DNA of 64,000 bases from Undaria pinnatifida (taxonomy: Eukaryota; Sar; Phaeophyceae; Laminariales; Alariaceae), in contig JABAKD010000024.1 in the NCBI GenBank assembly GCA_012845835.1, positions 3,142,061-3,206,060 on the forward strand, written 5' to 3'. Shown here piece after piece: positions 51,766 through 62,039 of this stretch; within the stretch, counting starts at the first letter, position 1; the number at the start of each line of letters is the position of its first letter. The notes beneath the pieces are model-generated. The model saw nothing but the letters and a program-made list of their open reading frames with translations. It was not told the origin of the DNA and did no database searches. The position numbers and the translations under genes were made by a program.

Positions 51766-53958
51766 CTATCGTCTCTCGACCGTCGATACGGCGTTCTGCC
51801 GGCGGATAAACCCCTTCGGCCGCCACGCCGGGTGAAGGTTGTTCAAGTCTTCTCTCACCCCCGCTCCTCCTGCCGCGGCCCCTACGCCACCACCGGTGGC
51901 CAAATAATGCTTACTTATACCACCTCCCTCAACCCCACCCACACCCACACCCCCAACACCACCGACACCGACACTCCCAACCCCAAGCCCACCCCTAATC
52001 CCAACCCCAACCCCACGCCAACCCCCGCCGCCACGTCGACCCCCACCCCCGCCCATTCTCCTAGACTGATGCAGATGAAGGCGTCCGGCGGGACCGAAAA
52101 CGCCACCGCCACGGTCACCACTGCGGCCGCCGCCGCCGCCGATGTTGCTCCTGAAACCGAAGTGTCCTCTTTTCTCTTCTCCGGACAACAGCCCTCCGGG
52201 AACGGCTAGCTGCCGCGGTAGCTCACCGGTGGTAATGGGCGGCTCCCGGAAAGCCTCATGCGCAACGCCAAGCCACACCCTGCCTCCGCTCGGTCGACTG
52301 CTGGCGGTAGAGCCTGTCATTGATCGAGGATTGGACTGTGCGGTGGAATATTGTTTGGGTAGGTGTGCCGATGCCGCTGCCGCCGTGCGCGTAGGTCGAG
52401 CTGCCTTTCCTGGGGCTGAGGTTTGGGCACGAAACTTCTCGATCGTCGTTGTTGTGCCCGTGGGTCCCCCTCTCTTGTTACCTACGAGGGCCTTCCCTTG
52501 CCACCCCCCTCGATCGTCGGTATGAGTAGCCACCCCCGCTGCCACTCCCGCCGAAGATATTGTTATTGCCGTCGTAGGGGGCACGCGAGCAGTAGCAGCA
52601 GTACGAGCACCTCCTGCCACTGAATCTTGATGATAACCGTTAAATTCCTTCCTTTCACTCCCCCCTCCACCGCCCCCGCCACTGCTACCTCCGCCGTCAA
52701 GAGAGTCTGCCCAGGACGACCGCTGCATCAGGCCGTCAAGCGCACTCGGGTGTCCCACGGGGTGTGGCAAGCCTCCAACAATGCTCGTCTTTCGAAAGGC
52801 GTTGTGGTAGTCGATCTTGGCCGTGTCAGCCAGACGGCGGGGGGATAATCCGACACCACCGACAGCGCCAACACCGTCACCATCACCATCGCTATCGCTG
52901 CCACGACCCCCGCCACCGTCGATGTCTCCTTTCACCCTTGCGCTCCGCGTTGGCCCCGAACCAGAAGACGCTCCTCCACCTTGTTGGTACTCTCCTCCTC
53001 TTCCATCTCCTACTCGTCCTCGTCCGTCTTGTCCTCCTCCTTCTTCTCCTCCTCTTCCTCTGCCTCCTCCTCCTATTCCTCCCCCTCTTCCTGCGTCCTC
53101 CCATGCTCCTTGTGTTGTACCAAATCGTTCTCTGCCCGATCGAGAAACGCCGCCGCCGGGAATAACGGTCACTCCTGGCAATTCGTCCGGCGCGTTTGTG
53201 TATAGATCCTTGTGGCGCTCGGCGTCTTTTATCTGCGACCTCCGGCGCCTGGTACCGCCGAACCCGGGGTAACCGCTCCTGTTTGTGTTACGGTTACTGT
53301 TACCGGTACCGATTCCGCTACCGATCCCGTTACCTATCTCGTTACCGTTGTCGTTTCCATTACGGTTACCGTTACGGTTACCGTTACTTTTACCGACACG
53401 GATACCGTTACCGATATCGATACCGTTACCGTTACCGATACCGATACTGTTATCGTCCCCTATACGGTTTACGTTACCGTTACCGTTGTCGTTATCGATC
53501 CTGTCACCGACACGAATACCGATACGGCTACCGTTACCGATCCTATTACCGATACCGCTACCATTCCGGTTACCTATCCATCCACCATTACCGATACCGT
53601 TACCAATACCATTCCCGATCCACTTGTCATCACTGGAGCCGATACTATTACCCCCATCGCCGTCTAAAACGTCGCGGGGTTTACTAGTAGTCCCTGCGCC
53701 TCTCGGGGGCGTGCGAGGAGATGGAGTCCTGGGATAAGGGGCGGGGTGTGGTATGCTGACCGTCAACGGGGGAGAGGAAGGCTCGGACGACTGGCGGTGT
53801 TGTTTTTGGGGGTGGTGGGGGGGGAGGTTGTGGCTGTTGAGGTGTGTCCGCTGTTCGCCCCAACCCTTGTGGCCCCCTTCCGTCTGGTTGGCGGTTGCCG
53901 CCTGCTTTTTGGTTGACAAGTCGCCAGAATGCGAAACAGGAGGTGTTGAAACAAACAC
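51766..53958 (-). CDS. 730-codon low-complexity ORF, unknown protein
   Basis: Uninterrupted minus-strand frame. Parts are ordinary in composition (e.g. RRRRSQIKDAERHKDLYTNA, LADTAKIDYHNAFRKTSIVG, GGRVWLGVAHEAFREPPITT), separated by Gly/Asn/Ile repeats (IGNGIGNG type) coded by GGTAAC hexamers, and Gly/Arg and Gly/Val runs. No domain recognised; probably disordered. It may be one large exon: a donor-like gtgaga follows 51859 (after …AAAGGAG), which would trim the last 31 codons. Both ends are uncertain. Alternative: a GC-rich chance ORF, made less likely by its length and the ordinary segments. Confidence 0.5.
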   Translation of the reverse strand: MFVSTPPVSHSGDLSTKKQAATANQTEGGHKGWGEQRTHLNSHNLPPHHPQKQHRQSSEPSSPPLTVSIPHPAPYPRTPSPRTPPRGAGTTSKPRDVLDGDGGNSIGSSDDKWIGNGIGNGIGNGGWIGNRNGSGIGNRIGNGSRIGIRVGDRIDNDNGNGNVNRIGDDNSIGIGNGNGIDIGNGIRVGKSNGNRNGNRNGNDNGNEIGNGIGSGIGTGNSNRNTNRSGYPGFGGTRRRRSQIKDAERHKDLYTNAPDELPGVTVIPGGGVSRSGRERFGTTQGAWEDAGRGGGIGGGGRGRGGEEGGGQDGRGRVGDGRGGEYQQGGGASSGSGPTRSARVKGDIDGGGGRGSDSDGDGDGVGAVGGVGLSPRRLADTAKIDYHNAFRKTSIVGGLPHPVGHPSALDGLMQRSSWADSLDGGGSSGGGGGGGSERKEFNGYHQDSVAGGARTAATARVPPTTAITISSAGVAAGVATHTDDRGGWQGKALVGNKRGGPTGTTTTIEKFRAQTSAPGKAARPTRTAAAASAHLPKQYSTAQSNPRSMTGSTASSRPSGGRVWLGVAHEAFREPPITTGELPRQLAVPGGLLSGEEKRGHFGFRSNIGGGGGRSGDRGGGVFGPAGRLHLHQSRRMGGGGGRRGGGGWRGVGVGIRGGLGVGSVGVGGVGGVGVGGVEGGGISKHYLATGGGVGAAAGGAGVREDLNNLHPAWRPKGFIRRQNAVSTVERR
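53285..53620 (+). repeat. GTTACC hexanucleotide array inside the ORF
   Basis: Degenerate (gttacc/gatacc)n. On the + strand it gives Tyr-Arg and Val-Thr shadow ORFs; on the minus strand it codes the Gly-Asn-Gly-Ile repeats. Confidence 0.9.
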
Positions 53959-54749
53959 GTTCTGCGATAGTGGCGGAACGTTTCGGCCAAAGTATTTTTA
54001 ACTCGCGGACATTCTTAACGATAAACAAACCAATACCGGTGGAGTTCCTCGTGAGTTGTACGGCATCCTTTTATAGATACCCAGGTCGTGGGCGTTTTGG
54101 TTTGTTTGCACTTTCATTTTTTTCTCAAAACTCTCTTTTATTTGGTGAGGTGAAGGGCTCCTCTTGACGAAAATTTAGGTGCACCTATATTGTGGTGTCA
54201 TGAATCCATACTGAGTTCATCACGTTTTCCATCCAAAAACAATGTGTAGCATTGATAGTAGGTTCACCGCTATTGGCAGCATTTTGTATAATGCATACGC
54301 GTACAGGCTGAAAACGAAGATTGTACCTATCCTTATCACTCTGGGCGAAGATGCAAGGGCCATTTTTGGGGATACGCAAACACAAATACCCAACATGCGC
54401 TACATTTCCGTCCAGAGTGTATACAATACCGGTATTGTGTCAGTTCAGCACGCTACAGGCGACAACGCAATCATACACAACCAAATTCCAACAAATTTGT
54501 AAGCGGCATGACCACATGCCATCCATAGCCACATGCCAACAGTTCAGCTTCTTAACACCTTCGAGTCCGGCACGCATACCAGCGCCGACCCTCCTTCGCG
54601 GTGGGGCTGCTGGCGCGTTTACCACCCAAAATTATGCAGCGTAAACTTCCACATGTAAGCGTATAGGCACTGAAGACCAATGTTTTGTGTACATTCGTAT
54701 ACCAGTATTGTTAAGCCGCATGACCACATAGCATTCAGTTTATTCAAAC
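53959..54749. other. No supported gene; ~210-bp duplication
   Basis: 'gcatgaccacat' with flanking 'gtatacaataccggtattg' occurs near 54420-54520 and again near 54690-54735, next to the exon at 54750. Confidence 0.4.
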
Positions 54750-55020
54750 CTGCGTGTCCGTCGGCGTGGGCACCACTGCCTCCCCTGCCCCTCCTCGGCG
54801 GTTGGGTTGCCGGCCAGCCGTTGCCACCGCCGCCGCCGCCGCAGAAGCAGCAGCAGCGGCATCCGCGCGACGCTTTCTTATGAGAAGGTTGGCGATCGTT
54901 TTGACCCCGCCTTTCGAATGCCGCGACATCACATCCGACCTCGACCCCGATTTTCCGGTCCGAGACAAAACGCCCAAGGGGAACAGGTTCGCGACGGGGA
55001 GAGTAGGTGTAGACTTCGCG
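54750..55020 (-). CDS. Candidate internal exon, unknown protein
   Basis: Acceptor gccccccctctag (before 55020) and donor gtttga (after 54750); one base plus 90 codons. The peptide includes STPTLPVANLFPLGVLSR, GGVKTIANLLIRKRR, an Ala run and AVVPTPTDTQ. It could belong with the 730-codon ORF downstream, but no join can be proved. Confidence 0.4.
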
Positions 55021-55625
55021 CTAGAGGGGGGGGCGGCGGGGGACGGCGGGGGGCGGGGGGTTGTGGTGGTGGTTGTAGTTGTCATATCATCTGATAGCGG
55101 GACACATAGCTCATGATGATAGGAGCCTGGTAATCATTGGTACCCGTTGTCGCAACAGTATATGTAGTGGTACAGAGCTCCTAATGTCAGAAACTCGAAA
55201 CGGTAGGTTTCCTTCGTCGCAACAGCATGTGTTGGCATACGTCTCCTTGGGTTAGGAACCGGAAAATATATCGGTGCCGCCCGTACCCTGGCGGGTCCGT
55301 AATATTTCAAGCGTACTATGTCTGCCCTCCGACAATGTGCAGCGCTACTGTAGCTTCAAGGCCGGTCACTCCTACCCCTCGCAAGAAGAAGAAAACCAGG
55401 AGAAAGCAGAGCAACAAAGATAAAAGGAAACCTACTGCTTGGGGTCGGTATTCACGTAGGTTACCTCTAACGTGCACCAGCTTCCGATAAAACCTTTGTT
55501 TTTTCAAGCTCTACGCACGTTTTTCGGCGGCAGACTTCTTGGAATTCGTTTGAGTTTTTTTCCCCAGTCCCAAAGAGTTAACATTTTATTCTGTTCACAA
55601 TGTTGTGGCCCGTCTATGTGCGCGC
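55021..55625. other. No supported gene
   Basis: Only short opposing ORFs. A Lys-rich + ORF at 55330-55490 has no family resemblance. Confidence 0.35.
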
Positions 55626-55772
55626 TTACGTAGGCAATGGGCGTCGCAGCTTTTGCCCCTTTCTTCGCATATAGGCGGCTCTCTCCAGCTTCTTTCGGTG
55701 CGCACGCTGTTCGGCGAGTTCCGCCTCGATCCACTCTTCGATGCTCCCGTACTGGCGGTTTTTTACGGAGAT
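55626..55772 (-). CDS. Candidate C-terminal exon, unknown protein
   Basis: Acceptor ttttcgatcaag, then ISVKNRQYGSIEEWIEAELA and EQRAHRKKLERAAYMRRK to a TAA stop. A charged helix with basic tail; family unknown. It is too far downstream of the coiled-coil exons to be joined with confidence. Confidence 0.4.
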   Translation of the reverse strand: MSVKNRQYGSIEEWIEAELAEQRAHRKKLERAAYMRRKGQKLRRPLPT

Positions 55773-56256
55773 CTTGATCGAAAAGGCATACAAATAACAC
55801 GAGAAACGAGCCGGGTGTACCACGGGGTTGGGGGAAAGGGAGGTGGATCGGGGGGGGGGGGGGGCGAGGAGTGTGTGGAGACGGGTGGTAGGATGGGGAG
55901 GGGGGAGGGGGGGGGCGATAGGCGAGAGGAGGGCGCGAGTGGGCATGGGGAGGGGTGGCGGCCGGGGGTTGCTCGAGCGTTGCATCCCCACGCGGTCACA
56001 CAGACTACCTCACGCGTATATCATAATGATCGGGGCTGTTATTTGCACTAGCTAAATTCCTGGTCCTTCTGTTAGTCGCAGGGCATTCGCTCAATCAACA
56101 TTGAGAGGCGTGCTAGAGTATGGATTCTCCACAGTAAGCCGAGGCTCCTCACATGAGAGGCTCGATTCCTCACCCGAAGACTGGCTTTGAGTAAAAACAC
56201 AATTTTCAACCCGATAGATAAAGCCGTGGCCTGGGTAAATAAGGGGGGCGTATTGG

Positions 56257-56511
56257 AAGCATGCTGGGATAGAGGTAGTACTTTCCTTCTTAAACGGCTT
56301 CTACATAATGGAGCTCCTTAACTCAAGTCGACGGAAAGTGGCCTTTTTTTTCATGGTTTTCGTTGTTTACCTACGAGGTCATGGGATTTTTCATCCGTCA
56401 GCAGGTTTGTTTTTCTCGAAATCGGTTGTTGGGGGAAGAGGTCTTAAGCTCCCAAATTGAGGAACCTTCGAAAAAAAACGTGGTGCACCTCTATCGTAGC
56501 ACATGCGTCAT
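56257..56511 (+). mobile_element. MITE-B copy
   Basis: 'catgctgggatagaggtagt' to 'ggtgcacctctatcgtagca', full family plan. Confidence 0.75.
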
Positions 56512-57309
56512 TGTGAATCACAAGTTACATTCCGACAGTAAGGGGTAGTTCCTGAGTGGAAGAGTCCTAGCAGAGGCAGAAACGTTTTTGACCGGAACGT
56601 GCTAACCCCATCGGACGCGTGCTATGATAAAGGCATACGTACCACTTATTTGATTTTGCTCTCCTCTTTCTAGATGTCGCGCTCCTTAACCCATTTAGCA
56701 CCGCAGACTCGACATGAGGGGCAAAACACTTGGAGTTAGACTAGGATCATTGCAGGAGTTGGAAATGGGGTTATAGCCCAATGTCGTTTTTTTTTTTCTT
56801 GTTTTATATCTGGCATTGTGTCTCGCTGTATTCCTGGGCCATGGGATTTTTTTATCAGGTTACACTAGTATTTTTATTTTGTCCAACTGTGTTGCTTGAG
56901 CGAGGTACATAGCGCCTTAACCCCTTTAGAGCCCCAAAGTCCCTCTCTATACTAATTCCAAGTAGTTTTGTCCCACAAAACCGGTTTAGTGTTGTAAACG
57001 CGTTACGCGAGGAGCCCCACGAAAACTAGGTTGCACCCCTGCCGTAGCATGCCTCCTGCCTCTATCGGACCACGCGATTGTGGTCAAAACGTTACTGCTA
57101 CGTGTATCGTAGCACTCGATACTACACGATGATGGTCAAAACGTGCTACGGCCGATACATGCTACCACGGTATGGAGGTGCAACATAACTTTTCTGAATA
57201 TATCCTAACTTTGAGGAGCTCTATGCCTCACCTAAAAACTGATGTCGACACACTGAACATGCAGTCCGGTGAAACGAACCCGTGGCCGGGCGTTAAAAAC
57301 GAAAACTAT
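56512..57309. other. Overlapping MITE fragments
   Basis: 56615-56640 carries a MITE-B left terminus, and 56916-56985 the 'gagccccaaagtccctctct' repeat seen inverted at 17160-17215. No exon. Confidence 0.45.
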
Positions 57310-57562
57310 GACGCGTGCTACGATAGAGATACGAGCAACTTTTCGTCTGAAACGGTTTCTCAACAAATGACGGGCTCCTTAACCCAAAATCGTCTCAAAT
57401 TGGCCATTTATTTTGCACGATTCTCGCTGTGCACCTAGGCCACGGGATTTTTCATCCGGGATCAAAGCAGTTTTGGTTTTTGGTTTTTGGGAGAGGTCTT
57501 AAGTTCCCAAATTGAGGAACCTCATAAAAAAAGAGTGGTGCACTTGTATTGCAGCACGCGAC
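57310..57562 (+). mobile_element. MITE-B copy
   Basis: 'gacgcgtgctacgatagaga' to 'gtggtgcacttgtattgcag'. Confidence 0.8.
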
Positions 57563-57566
57563 ATTT

Positions 57567-57692
57567 TGCGAAACAAGAACGGCATTCCGACGATATTGGG
57601 TTAAGGAGCCCGGTCATTCAGAAAAAAAAACAATGGCCAAAAAGAGGTATACCTACCTCTATCGTAGCTAGCGTCCGCCATCATAGCACGCG
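57567..57692 (-). mobile_element. MITE-B partial copy, inverted
   Basis: 'cattccgacgatattgggtt' … 'acctctatcgtagctagcgt', then a second terminus 'catcatagcacgcgtc'. It ends only about 12 bp past the donor of the exon at 57705. Confidence 0.7.
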
Positions 57693-57704
57693 TCTTGTTC
57701 TTAC

Positions 57705-57779
57705 CTGAGGTAGATGGTGTACCCACTTGTAACCAGCCATGGCCTGCTCCCACATGTTCTCGTGCTGCGTGCGCATGTT
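57705..57779 (-). CDS. Coiled-coil gene exon d
   Basis: 25 codons; acceptor cctttccaacag, donor gtaaga. The intron separating it from exon c is only 56 bp (57780-57835), the shortest seen here. Confidence 0.65.
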
Positions 57780-60700
57780 CTGTTGGAAAGGGGAAGAGGG
57801 CAGAGGGGCGCTGCTTATAACAGAGTGGTAGCGACCATGTTTGAGTGGAGGTGGCGCCGCATCTTTCCCGAGTTCTTACACGCTTGCTCTTGGGTCTGAA
57901 TGTGAGCGACCATCGCCAAAAATGGCCTGGCATTTCGTTCGCGGAAACGCCATGGCAGAAAACGAAGACACCGTCAAGGGTATTGCGTAGCCCCTGTTGG
58001 TCGCCGTGCCTTAGATCGCTCCCGCGCGAGGTACGATATGTCACAAGAAATCCTAGTCAAAAGCCATCTTGGAAATCGGTCGACGTTGTAGCTACCATAT
58101 ATATAATACATACGGAAGGTAGCACTGATCAAGAATTTGGTCCAGCTTCAGCCATAGACGTAAAGCGCAAAGAAGCGACGCAAAACGAACAGCAGCAGCG
58201 GTGAGGCCCGAACGTTATCGCCGGCTGGACAGAGCAATCGGACCAAGACCCATCGAGAGCTGAAACCCAATGCGTTTTTGAGGGCCCAACTTTACGACAA
58301 AGAAAATAAACGCGAACGAACGCTGCGCAACGAATAGCAGCAGCAGTAGAAGCAGCGGTGAGGCCCGGATAGCGTCGTCGGCTGGACCGTGCAACGAGAT
58401 GTATGGGACACACGTACGTAAAAGGCGATACCATCACAACAGGGCAGTCGGGCCACCCCTTATCCACCGAGAGCTGGCCGTTGATGTCGGCGATGCTCTT
58501 GACGTTTGGCTGCCTCTTCAAGGGTGATTTTGTCGGTGCAGCACATTGTCAGGCGGCAAAAATGATAGCTTCGAAGGTCTTTTAATAGCTATAACCGTAA
58601 AAATATAACGCAAACGAACGATGGACTTTTAGCGAACGGCAACAGCGTTGAGGCCCAAACGGCGCGGTTGGCTGGACAGCGCAATCGTACCAACCCATGC
58701 TCACCGCGAGCTGGCCGTTGGTATCCGCGATACTCTTGACTTTCTGCTGCCGCTTCGTGCGTAGCTTTTCCAGCGCGGGTCCTTCCTTCTCCGCGGCGGA
58801 TATCTGCAAATCGATTTCTTTCAATGCCGCTCCGTCCGCGGCCTGCCGCATGCATGAACGGGAGGAAGAGTAAGAAAACTGCCACGTTCAACCATCCGCA
58901 CATCGGAATCCCACCCATGTTTATGTCTTGCAGGGCAGGTACTTATCCCCGGTATATACGACCTTCACGGCCTACAGATCATGTCGCCAGGTGGGACCTG
59001 AGTGATCTGTATGATCTAGCGAGTCATCCCACGGTAGAGGTTGCACTTTTTGCGCCAAATAGTCCCTGGCCAATTGAGCTCCTCACGTGAGGAACTAGCG
59101 GTTAGTCATTAGTCAAGTATTTTCACGAGTACATATTGTTTTAGGACGAAGGCATAGAAGCTTGGTTGGGTTGTGCCAAAACGAATGCCTTCGAACTCAT
59201 TTTTCGGGTGAGATACTTGTATCGAGTTCCTCGTGTGAGGAGGTCAGAGACTTTCTGCTGCACCCCTACCGCGGGATGGCTCTAGCACACAGTTCTCTCG
59301 TAGGAGTTGTGCTGCAGAGATCCCGCACAACGTATCATCTATACAGACATATGATCTAGATGATCTAAATCGTGATTCGTTCGGAATGGCAACTTTTAAA
59401 CGGAGGCTACGGCATTATGCTATACATAGCTACCTGGCATAGCAAATCCCCCATTTCCATGCCGAGAAGAGAACAACAAAAAATTACAATTCGATATGCC
59501 GGAACTTTTTTGCGCTACTAAAGCTACGGTAGGGGGGGGTACCCCCTTTAAGGCACTTTTTTTTTCAGTGGCTTATGGTCACTCGCGCGAGTGACCCCCA
59601 AGTTCCTTGCGGCCACAGGCCTTCGTGCCGATTTGTTTTTTTCGATGTGAGTCCTCAATTTCCGGGATTGGTTAGCTACGCTCCGCCAAACAAATCGCCT
59701 AACGTGCGTTTGTCGGAGAGGTACAGGGTCACTCGTGCGAGTGGCTCAGACCAGGTAGTTAAAAAGGGGGGCGTATTAACATCCTGCTGCCTTGATCGAC
59801 GTCGGAACGTTTTTTCGAATGGCCAAGGCTACGGTGTCTCGTAGTATTATAACTCATTTTTCACCGCTGGATTTGAGGTACTCGCAAAAGTGACTCTGTA
59901 CCTCCAGGGCAACAATACTTTAGGTCTTTGGCACGGCGTAGCTTACCGTTTTACTGCCGGATCATATCGCAAGATTGAAACAGCACGGAAGCTTAAGGCC
60001 GGAAAAGCAACAGGGAGGTTGACCTCGAAGAACTACTGCAAAGCGGCCCCCAAAAGTGACCCCCCCATCGCAGGGAGGTCATTCACAGTGACCTCGAGCT
60101 ACTGCAAAGAAGCCCCCAAAAGTGATCTCCCTAGTATCGTATCTTGGGTCGAAATGGTAAAGCGCCTGAGCTTACCGTCCAACACGCAAGATAACACATG
60201 ATACGGCCGATGCAATGCTAAAAGCGGGTACACCCTTTTTTCGCTACCGGGTTGGATTTTTTTTTTTTTTTTTTTAATCCTCCGGCGGATGGGGAAAAAT
60301 AAAGCTTGGAGACACTCGCACGAGTGACTCAGAACCTCACTGCAAAAAAAAAACACTCCAGGAGATCAGCTTGGCGCAGCGTAGCTAACCCTTTCATTCA
60401 TTGCGGATCCCTGTCGCAAAATTGAAACAGCACGGAAGCGAAAGACCGCGAAGGAACAGGGAGGTCGCTCGCTCGCGCGAGTGACCCCAAGCCATCGCAA
60501 AACAGGTTCCAAGAAAGTGACCCACCCTCTACCGTAGCCTTTCTTACACCTCCTCGAACGACTAATCTAGAGGCGGCTTCGCCCACGCCAATGGGGTCAG
60601 CGTAAACGACGAACGATCGAGCAAGTATGTCTATGAAAGGATCTTGCCGAGGCTCTCCTTCGTCACCACATCCGTTGGGTGCCCCCGTTTGCTTTGAACG

Positions 60701-61194
60701 GAACCGGCTTGGAACATCACCCCACGGTGTACGTTATCTGGCATGTTATACTTCACCACGGACTTGATTATGCGAGTTAATGTGAGAACAACAGCAACTT
60801 CGAAATATATCGCAAGACCTGCAACGCAATACTCGTAGGGTGTGCGGGTGGCCCTCGGGCCCGTGGAGGCAACCGTCCCTAACGCGTGCTCCCCCTTCCA
60901 TAGCCTTCGTATTTTATTTTTGTCTTCAACGTTCATCCATTCATTCATTTGTACCAATTAAATCGCGTTAGTGTGTTGGCATCTTCTGGGGAATGGATAG
61001 GTTATACGAAGAAAAAGGCATAAGCAACACGATATACGATTTTTTGTAGAGAGGGGGCAGAGAGACCTCTCTCGAAGTTTTGTGTCAACTAAAACAATTT
61101 TGCTCACCGTCAGCTCCTTGAGCTCGTTCATTTCGTATATCAGCTGACGCTCCCTTTCGCACACCTCCTCCAACATAGCTTCTAGTTGCAGCTC
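57705..61194 (-). CDS. Coiled-coil protein, partial, possibly SMC5-like
   Basis: Four minus-strand exons with good splice sites, all phase 0: 61108-61194 (ELQLEAMLEEVCERERQLIY…), 58705-58842 (AALKEIDLQISAAEKEGPAL, EKLRTKRQQKVKSIADTNG), 57836-57895 (TQEQACKNSGKMRRHLHSNM) and 57705-57779 (NMRTQHENMWEQAMAGYKWV, HHLPQ). The heptad-like charged helices and the closing W-x-x-A…GYKWV pattern recall the end of the first coiled coil of SMC5, a chromosome-maintenance ATPase subunit, just before its hinge. The ATPase ends are not in view, so the family is a suggestion. Further exons may lie between 58843 and 61107 and below 57700. Confidence 0.5.
57836..57895 (-). CDS. Coiled-coil gene exon c
   Basis: 20 codons; acceptor gctcacattcag, donor gtcgct. 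Confidence 0.55.
58200..58530 (-). pseudogene. Two decayed copies of coiled-coil exon b end
   Basis: At 58470-58520 the minus strand reads VKSIADINGQLSV against VKSIADTNGQLA plus donor at 58705; a weaker copy lies at 58240-58270. The donor-side intron ('ggctggacagagcaatcgga', 'gcggtgaggcccg') is repeated with them, in steps of about 225-230 bp. Confidence 0.85.
58705..58842 (-). CDS. Coiled-coil gene exon b
   Basis: 46 codons, phase 0, acceptor catgcggcag, donor gtgagc; fully helical charged sequence. Confidence 0.75.
58843..60744. other. Intron or intergenic, mostly repeats
   Basis: Contains the palindromic-element family (59523-59850, further copies of the palindrome at 60310 and 60467), a duplicated 'gaccagctactgcaaagxxg'-type block at 60020-60120, and a T20 run at 60255. 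A minus frame ending at 60631 (KRGHPTDVVTKESLGKILS, stop) looks protein-like but has no secured acceptor. Confidence 0.4.
59523..59850. mobile_element. Palindromic CACTCG element
   Basis: Begins 'gctacggtaggggggggta', contains gtcactcgcgcgagtgac and gtcactcgtgcgagtggc, and ends 'ggccaaggctacggtgtc'. Related pieces at 61567-61880, 60300-60540, 26640-26740 and 4825-4860. Confidence 0.55.
60745..60798 (+). mobile_element. LINE-AAC 3' end, very short copy
   Basis: Only about 50 bp: 'accacggacttgattatgcg', 'agttaatgtgagaacaacag' and a short (AAC) end. Extreme 5' truncation. Confidence 0.75.
61108..61194 (-). CDS. Coiled-coil gene exon a
   Basis: 29 codons, phase 0; donor gtgagc; the acceptor ggagtgtag lacks a good pyrimidine tract but the same 'agga(g)tt(g)caact' junction is preserved in two downstream-offset copies. 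Confidence 0.65.
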
Positions 61195-61289
61195 CTACAC
61201 TCCAAACAAGTGAAACGATGAAATCGAAGGCCGTTACGGTGACAGAGAGGGGACGGTGGTTGAGCAATGGGAGGGGGGGGAGGGGGGGA

Positions 61290-61345
61290 TCCCTGCCGCA
61301 AAAGCCCTCCAACAAATTTTTCAGTTGGAACTCCTGACTGATTCT
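61290..61345 (-). pseudogene. Decayed copy of coiled-coil exon a start
   Basis: Minus strand reads EFQLKNLLEGFCGRDP against ELQLEAMLEEVCERER; offset about 139 bp. Confidence 0.8.
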
Positions 61346-61566
61346 ACGATAGCCCCCCCCCCAAAAGAAACTGCGATTTTCTTCAACGAAAACGTTTCAT
61401 GGCTGCTCGACACAAGGAAGGATACTACTGAAATAAAAGCAGTATCACATATAGTTTCTCGTGTGCAAAGGTCTGCCGATCGATGGCGTCGGGGTGTCGA
61501 GGGACAAAGTATTTCAGGAGATACGACCGGGAGCTGGTTTTGAAACCGCCGATTTCGTTCAAGAAA

Positions 61567-61880
61567 AGTTGGGGGGGCTACCGTAGAACGACTCTCCTAT
61601 AGACCCAAAGTACGGCAGGGGGGTCCCTTTTGTCCCTTAAGGGGCCATTGTTTTGCAGTGGCTCGATGTCGCTCGAGCGAGTGACCCCCCTGTTAACCTT
61701 GTGGTGGTCAGCTTTTGTGTGGTTAAATTCGTGATATGAATTCGGAACGAAAATGGTAAGCTAAGTTGCGCCGAAAAAAAAACAAATCCAAAACGTTGGT
61801 TTTGTCCGTGAGGTACAGAGTCACTCGTGCGAGTGGCTTAGGGCCGGTTGTGAAAATTGGGAGTGCCCCTCCTTTCGTAG
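61567..61880. mobile_element. Palindromic CACTCG element
   Basis: 'ggggggctaccgtag' near 61569, gctcgagcgagtgacc at 61669 and gtcactcgtgcgagtggc at 61820. Confidence 0.45.
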
Positions 61881-61964
61881 CCGTGGTCTATACTTTAATC
61901 CAGACAAAAAGGGAATTGGAAGAGTGTTGCGGTGACGGACGGGGGCGGGGGTGATTGAGGGTGG

Positions 61965-62018
61965 GGGGTCCCTTTCGTACACGCTCCTCCAACATAATTT
62001 CCAGTTGCAACTCCTATA
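61965..62018 (-). pseudogene. Second decayed copy of coiled-coil exon a start
   Basis: Minus strand reads ELQLEIMLEERVRKGP; offset about 818 bp from the true exon. It keeps the gtatag|g junction. Confidence 0.8.
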
Positions 62019-62039
62019 CTCCAAAATAATATGATATGA

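Noticed and set aside
53196-53687. Tyr-Arg and Val-Thr repeat ORFs on the + strand
   Set aside because: Shadow frames of the GTTACC hexamer, antisense to the longer minus-strand ORF.
60631-60760. C-terminal exon ending KESLGKILS on the minus strand
   Set aside because: Protein-like, but no acceptor could be fixed and it abuts a retroelement end; left unannotated as a gene.
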